From a bacterium BMS3Abin02 (GTDB lineage Bacteria > Actinomycetota > Acidimicrobiia > Spongiisociales > UBA4744), in contig BDSU01000037.1 in the NCBI GenBank assembly GCA_002897675.1, positions 89,608-153,607 of the forward strand: 64,000 nucleotides of DNA, given 5' to 3'. The translations under genes were made by a program, and so were the position numbers. Position 1 is the stretch's first letter. Each line of letters starts with the position of its first letter. Shown piece by piece: positions 61,219 to 64,000 of this stretch. Below the pieces are notes generated by a model. That model saw nothing but the letters and a program-made list of their open reading frames with translations, was not told the DNA's origin and did not search any database.

Positions 61219-61665
61219 ATGCGTATCGCAGTGGGAGCAGACCACGCCGGGTACCTGATGAAGGAACACATCGGACGAATGCTCTCGGAAGCCGGGCACG
61301 CCGTGGTCGACGTCGGCACCTACTCCGAGGATCCCGTCGACTATCCCGACTACGCGGCGGCGGTGAGCCGCATGGTCCGGGAAGGACGGGCCGATCGGGG
61401 CATCGTCGTCTGCGGATCGGGCGCGGGCGCGGCGATCGCGGCGAACAAGCTGCATGGGATCAGGGCGGCGCTCTCTCACGACACGTACTCTGCCCACCAG
61501 TCCGTCGAACACGATGACGCCAACGTCCTGGCCATGGGAAGCAAGGTCATCGGATCGGCCCTCGCAGACGAGATCGTCGTGGCGTTCATCAACGCCCGTT
61601 TCGATGGTGAGGAACGGCACGTGCGCCGGCTCAACAAGGTGATCGCGCTCGAGGAGCAAGGCTAG
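61219..61665 (+). CDS. rpiB: Ribose-5-phosphate isomerase B
   Basis: 148 residues from an ATG with GGAGG seven bases earlier. RIAVGADHAGYLMKEHI, VVCGSGAGAAIAANK (Cys), HDTYSAHQSVEHDDANVLAMGS. Interconverts ribose-5-P and ribulose-5-P. Divergent from murA by 44 bases and followed by the 6-phosphogluconolactonase gene. Confidence 0.96.
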   Translation: MRIAVGADHAGYLMKEHIGRMLSEAGHAVVDVGTYSEDPVDYPDYAAAVSRMVREGRADRGIVVCGSGAGAAIAANKLHGIRAALSHDTYSAHQSVEHDDANVLAMGSKVIGSALADEIVVAFINARFDGEERHVRRLNKVIALEEQG

Positions 61666-61740
61666 GAACCCACCGGGTACCGTGAGCTTGTTCCCCAAAC
61701 GCCGATAGGCTCTCAGCGATCGAACGCAGGGACGGTGGTG

Positions 61741-62421
61741 ATGCAACTCGAGGTCTTCGGCGACGCCGCGATGCTCGCCGAACATGCCTCCTCCTCGATC
61801 GCCGCCGAGATCCGAGGTGGCATGAGCACCCTCGGTCTCGCCGGCGGCAACACGCCGAGGGCAACCTACGAGCGGCTCAGAAGCCAGGATGTCCCGTGGG
61901 ACGAGGTCGTGGCGTGGCTCCCCGACGAACGATGGGTGCCGCCGGGACATCCCGATCGCAACGCGACGATGGCCTCGACCACCCTCTTCGACCACGTACC
62001 CGCCACGCTCCTCGAGGTCCCGTGGGTCGACGGACCGGAACAGGCTGCCTCGCTCTACGAGGAGGCTCTGCGTGAGGTCCTTCCTTCGACACACGGCCAC
62101 CCCAGCCCGGATCTCGTACTGCTCGGCCTCGGAGACGACGGCCACACCGCATCCCTGTTCCCCGGCACCACCGCCGTTCATGAACGCGATCGCCTGTTCG
62201 TCGCCAACTGGGTGCCGGCCAAGGACACGTGGCGGCTCACCGCCACCCTCCCCCTGCTGTGGTCCGCGAAACGGATCATCTTCCTCGTCTCGGGTGCAGG
62301 CAAGGCGCGCGCCCTGAAGAAGATCCTGCAGGGCGCGGTGCTGGCACCTGCGGCGAGGATGCTGGACGGCGCGGCAGATGTCGTCTGGATGGTGGACGAG
62401 GAGGCAGCTCGACTCCTGTGA
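61741..62421 (+). CDS. pgl: 6-phosphogluconolactonase
   Basis: 226 residues from the ATG at 61741. LGLAGGNTPRATYERLRS, DERWVPPGHPDRNATMASTTLFDH, LLGLGDDGHTASLFPGT. Hydrolyses 6-phosphogluconolactone in the pentose phosphate path. The stop overlaps the next gene's GTG (GTGA). Confidence 0.95.
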   Translation: MQLEVFGDAAMLAEHASSSIAAEIRGGMSTLGLAGGNTPRATYERLRSQDVPWDEVVAWLPDERWVPPGHPDRNATMASTTLFDHVPATLLEVPWVDGPEQAASLYEEALREVLPSTHGHPSPDLVLLGLGDDGHTASLFPGTTAVHERDRLFVANWVPAKDTWRLTATLPLLWSAKRIIFLVSGAGKARALKKILQGAVLAPAARMLDGAADVVWMVDEEAARLL

Positions 62422-63356
62422 GGAGAACCGCTGCGCTCGCCGTCTTCGCCCTCGTCTTCGTCGCGTGCAGCTCGAACTCGGTCGCCACGACGCTGCCGGC
62501 GACGACGGTGCCTCCGAACACATCGAGTACGACGGCCGCGACGAGCACGACATCTCTCACGACGACGTCTCTTCCTGCGACCACGGTCACGACCACCACG
62601 GTCACGACCACCACGGTCACGACGCCCCCGCCCGGGGCGGTGCACGTCCCGTTCACGTCGACGCTGAGCCTCGACATCTACGGATCCGGAGGGCCGACGG
62701 TGGTCCTCTTCCACGGTGGAGGGTGGGTGACCGGTTCGCCGGCAGACATCGCGCCGCTCGCCGAAGCGATCGCGCAGCGAAGCGCTGTCGTCTTCAACGC
62801 GCCCTATCGGCTCACCTTCGAGGGAGGGGGATTCCCGATGACGTTCGAAGATGCTGCATGCGCAGTCCGTTTCGCGGCCGCGCACACCGCCGAATACGGG
62901 GGCGATCCGGACCGACTCATCGTGGTCGGATACTCCGCGGGTGCCCAGATCGCGGCCGTGGTCGCACTCGCAGGCGACACGTTCGACGGAGACTGCCTCG
63001 TCGAGATGAACGACACGCTCCCGACCAGGCTGGTGGGCCTTGCCGGCCCGTACAACACCGACGCCCTGGGGCCGCTGCTCGAACCGTTCTTCGGAACCGA
63101 CCCGGCTGTCGATCCGGAGCCGTGGCGGCTCGGGAATCCGCTCACCTACCTCGGCCGCAACCCCGACCTCGTCGTTCGACTCATTCACGGAGACCAGGAT
63201 CAAATCGTCCCTCTCGTCTTCTCGCAGTACTTCGAACAACAGCTGTCCGACCACGGCTACGACGTGACGTTGACCGTCGTTCCCGGAGCGGACCACGGTG
63301 ACATCGCAGACCCGGCCGCGTACGGTGGCCTCGCCGTCGATGCAGCCGTGGGGTGA
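62418..63356 (+). CDS. Secreted lipoprotein with alpha/beta-hydrolase (esterase) domain
   Basis: 312 residues from a GTG overlapping pgl. Lipobox VFVACSS, then a Thr/Ser/Pro linker (about 20-70), then the hydrolase: VLFHGGGWVTGSP (oxyanion), nucleophile GYSAGAQ, acid in HGDQDQIVPL, base in GADHGD. Similar to BD-FAE/carboxylesterases of the esterase_lipase group. Probably acts on an external ester or polysaccharide acetyl group. Confidence 0.92.
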   Translation: MRRTAALAVFALVFVACSSNSVATTLPATTVPPNTSSTTAATSTTSLTTTSLPATTVTTTTVTTTTVTTPPPGAVHVPFTSTLSLDIYGSGGPTVVLFHGGGWVTGSPADIAPLAEAIAQRSAVVFNAPYRLTFEGGGFPMTFEDAACAVRFAAAHTAEYGGDPDRLIVVGYSAGAQIAAVVALAGDTFDGDCLVEMNDTLPTRLVGLAGPYNTDALGPLLEPFFGTDPAVDPEPWRLGNPLTYLGRNPDLVVRLIHGDQDQIVPLVFSQYFEQQLSDHGYDVTLTVVPGADHGDIADPAAYGGLAVDAAVG

Positions 63357-63395
63357 TCGGCTCAAGCCCGGGGCGCTCTTGCCGATATCTGACTC

Positions 63396-64000
63396 GTGGA
63401 CGCTGGGCACGAAATTCGCTCCGGATTGACAAGCGCGCTCTTCGCGCTCGTCCTCGCCGTCGCAATGATTCTGCTCGTCGCCTCACCGGCGCGTGCAGAC
63501 GCGACGTCGGACGCAGAAGCCTGTTTCCTGTCCAAGATCAACGCCGCCAGAACGGCAACCGGCGCGCAGACGCTCCAGCGAGACGCATCCCTGGCCGGCT
63601 ACGCACGTGTCCACTCTCAGGCGATGGCGGCCGACGGAAGCATCTACCACTCCTCGACGAGTGATCTCGCCCCCTACCTGCCGAACGACTGGGTGATGTG
63701 GGGTGAGAACGTCGGTGTCGGCGGCACGTGCGCCGTGCTCTTCGATGCCTTCATGGCCTCTCCCCTCCACAAGGAGATCCTTCTGAAACCGGTGTTCCAG
63801 TACGTCGGCATCGGTGTCTACATCGACGGCGACGGCACGCTATGGACCACCCACATCTTCCTGCAACGACAGACCGCGACCACCACCACCACCACACCAC
63901 CCGCCACCACAACCACCACCACACCACCCGCAACCACCACCACCACGGCACCACCCGCAAACACCACCACCACGACACCAACAGCAAACACAACCAACCC
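63396..64000 (+). CDS. Secreted CAP/SCP-domain protein with Thr-Pro tail (cut by window edge)
   Basis: GTG at 63396; 201 codons are open to the end. Signal peptide SALFALVLAVAMILLVASPARA. The CAP domain shows ACFLSKINAARTATGAQTL, RVHSQAMAADGSIYHSS (His), MWGENVGVG, LLKPVFQYVGIGVYID. From about residue 160 a low-complexity (T)n-PPA repeat begins and runs off the edge. CAP proteins bind lipid or sterol or act on the cell wall. Final part unknown. Confidence 0.88.
   Translation, partial: MDAGHEIRSGLTSALFALVLAVAMILLVASPARADATSDAEACFLSKINAARTATGAQTLQRDASLAGYARVHSQAMAADGSIYHSSTSDLAPYLPNDWVMWGENVGVGGTCAVLFDAFMASPLHKEILLKPVFQYVGIGVYIDGDGTLWTTHIFLQRQTATTTTTTPPATTTTTTPPATTTTTAPPANTTTTTPTANTTN
63876..64000. 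repeat. Low-complexity ACC/CAC-rich repeat coding for Thr-Pro tails
   Basis: Imperfect tandem units of 30-36 bases built from ACCACC and ACACCACCCGC encode TTTTTTPPA-like repeats of the CAP protein. No spacers or palindromes; not a CRISPR. Confidence 0.8.

Noticed and set aside
63876..64000. CRISPR-like array
   Set aside because: Tandem units are coding, have no unique spacers and no palindromic repeat; they encode a Thr-Pro tail.

Overview
The window is high-GC, gene-dense bacterial DNA that reads as an actinobacterium, most likely of the Acidimicrobiia type. This is inferred from gene content, not from any rRNA. Pointers are a coenzyme F420 gene (cofC) beside an LLM-type oxidoreductase, a MurA with Asp in place of the catalytic Cys, a DUF222/13E12-type HNH protein carrying an actinobacterial LexA box, GatCAB beside a single GltX, the succinylase DAP pathway, many GTG starts in GTGA overlaps, and secreted proteins with Thr-rich linkers.

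Layout. 1-11.75 kb: end of a two-component system, a Thr-rich membrane protein, a PD-(D/E)XK nuclease, a VanW protein, pyruvate kinase, an LLM oxidoreductase with cofC, an orphan MalK-like ATPase, an SDR, an exonuclease and a cold-shock gene. 11.77-11.94 kb: tRNA-Gln(CTG) and tRNA-Glu(CTC). 12-19.2 kb: a decayed accessory stretch. It holds a DppBC-type permease pair whose first gene is cut by an SOS-boxed 13E12/HNH gene, a collapsed antitoxin/MazF locus, an ECF sigma factor with a membrane partner, and an sdpRI-like operon with a perfect palindromic operator. 19.26-26.48 kb: a roughly 7.2-kb integrated element at tRNA-Glu(TTC). It is bounded by 74-bp direct repeats (51 bp perfect) and carries xis, a frameshifted tyrosine integrase, a broken HigB-like toxin with its XRE antitoxin, a dead IS110 transposase and four unfamiliar proteins.

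26.6-64 kb returns to core genes: a polar amino-acid ABC transporter, gltX, a fumarylacetoacetase-family hydrolase, ilvE, an S9 peptidase, pgpA, serA, a universal stress protein, an aldehyde dehydrogenase, a tungstate/molybdate-type ABC operon, gatCAB, arsC, glgA, dodecin, dapC-dapD-dapE, ligA, mnmA, a cysteine desulfurase, a TetR regulator, an enoyl-CoA hydratase, meaB, an Nfu protein, a SpoIID/LytB protein, murA, rpiB, pgl, a lipoprotein esterase and a CAP-domain protein running off the end.

Functional links. GltX (possibly non-discriminating) and GatCAB fit indirect Gln-tRNA(Gln) synthesis, and a tRNA-Gln and two tRNA-Glu genes lie in the same window. A cysteine desulfurase next to MnmA supplies sulfur for tRNA thiolation. 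DapC, DapD and DapE form a compact lysine/DAP operon. RpiB and Pgl are pentose-phosphate neighbours. The mobile region is the most unusual part: nearly every mobility or toxin gene in it is broken, while its att repeats, its candidate operators and the unknown genes remain intact.
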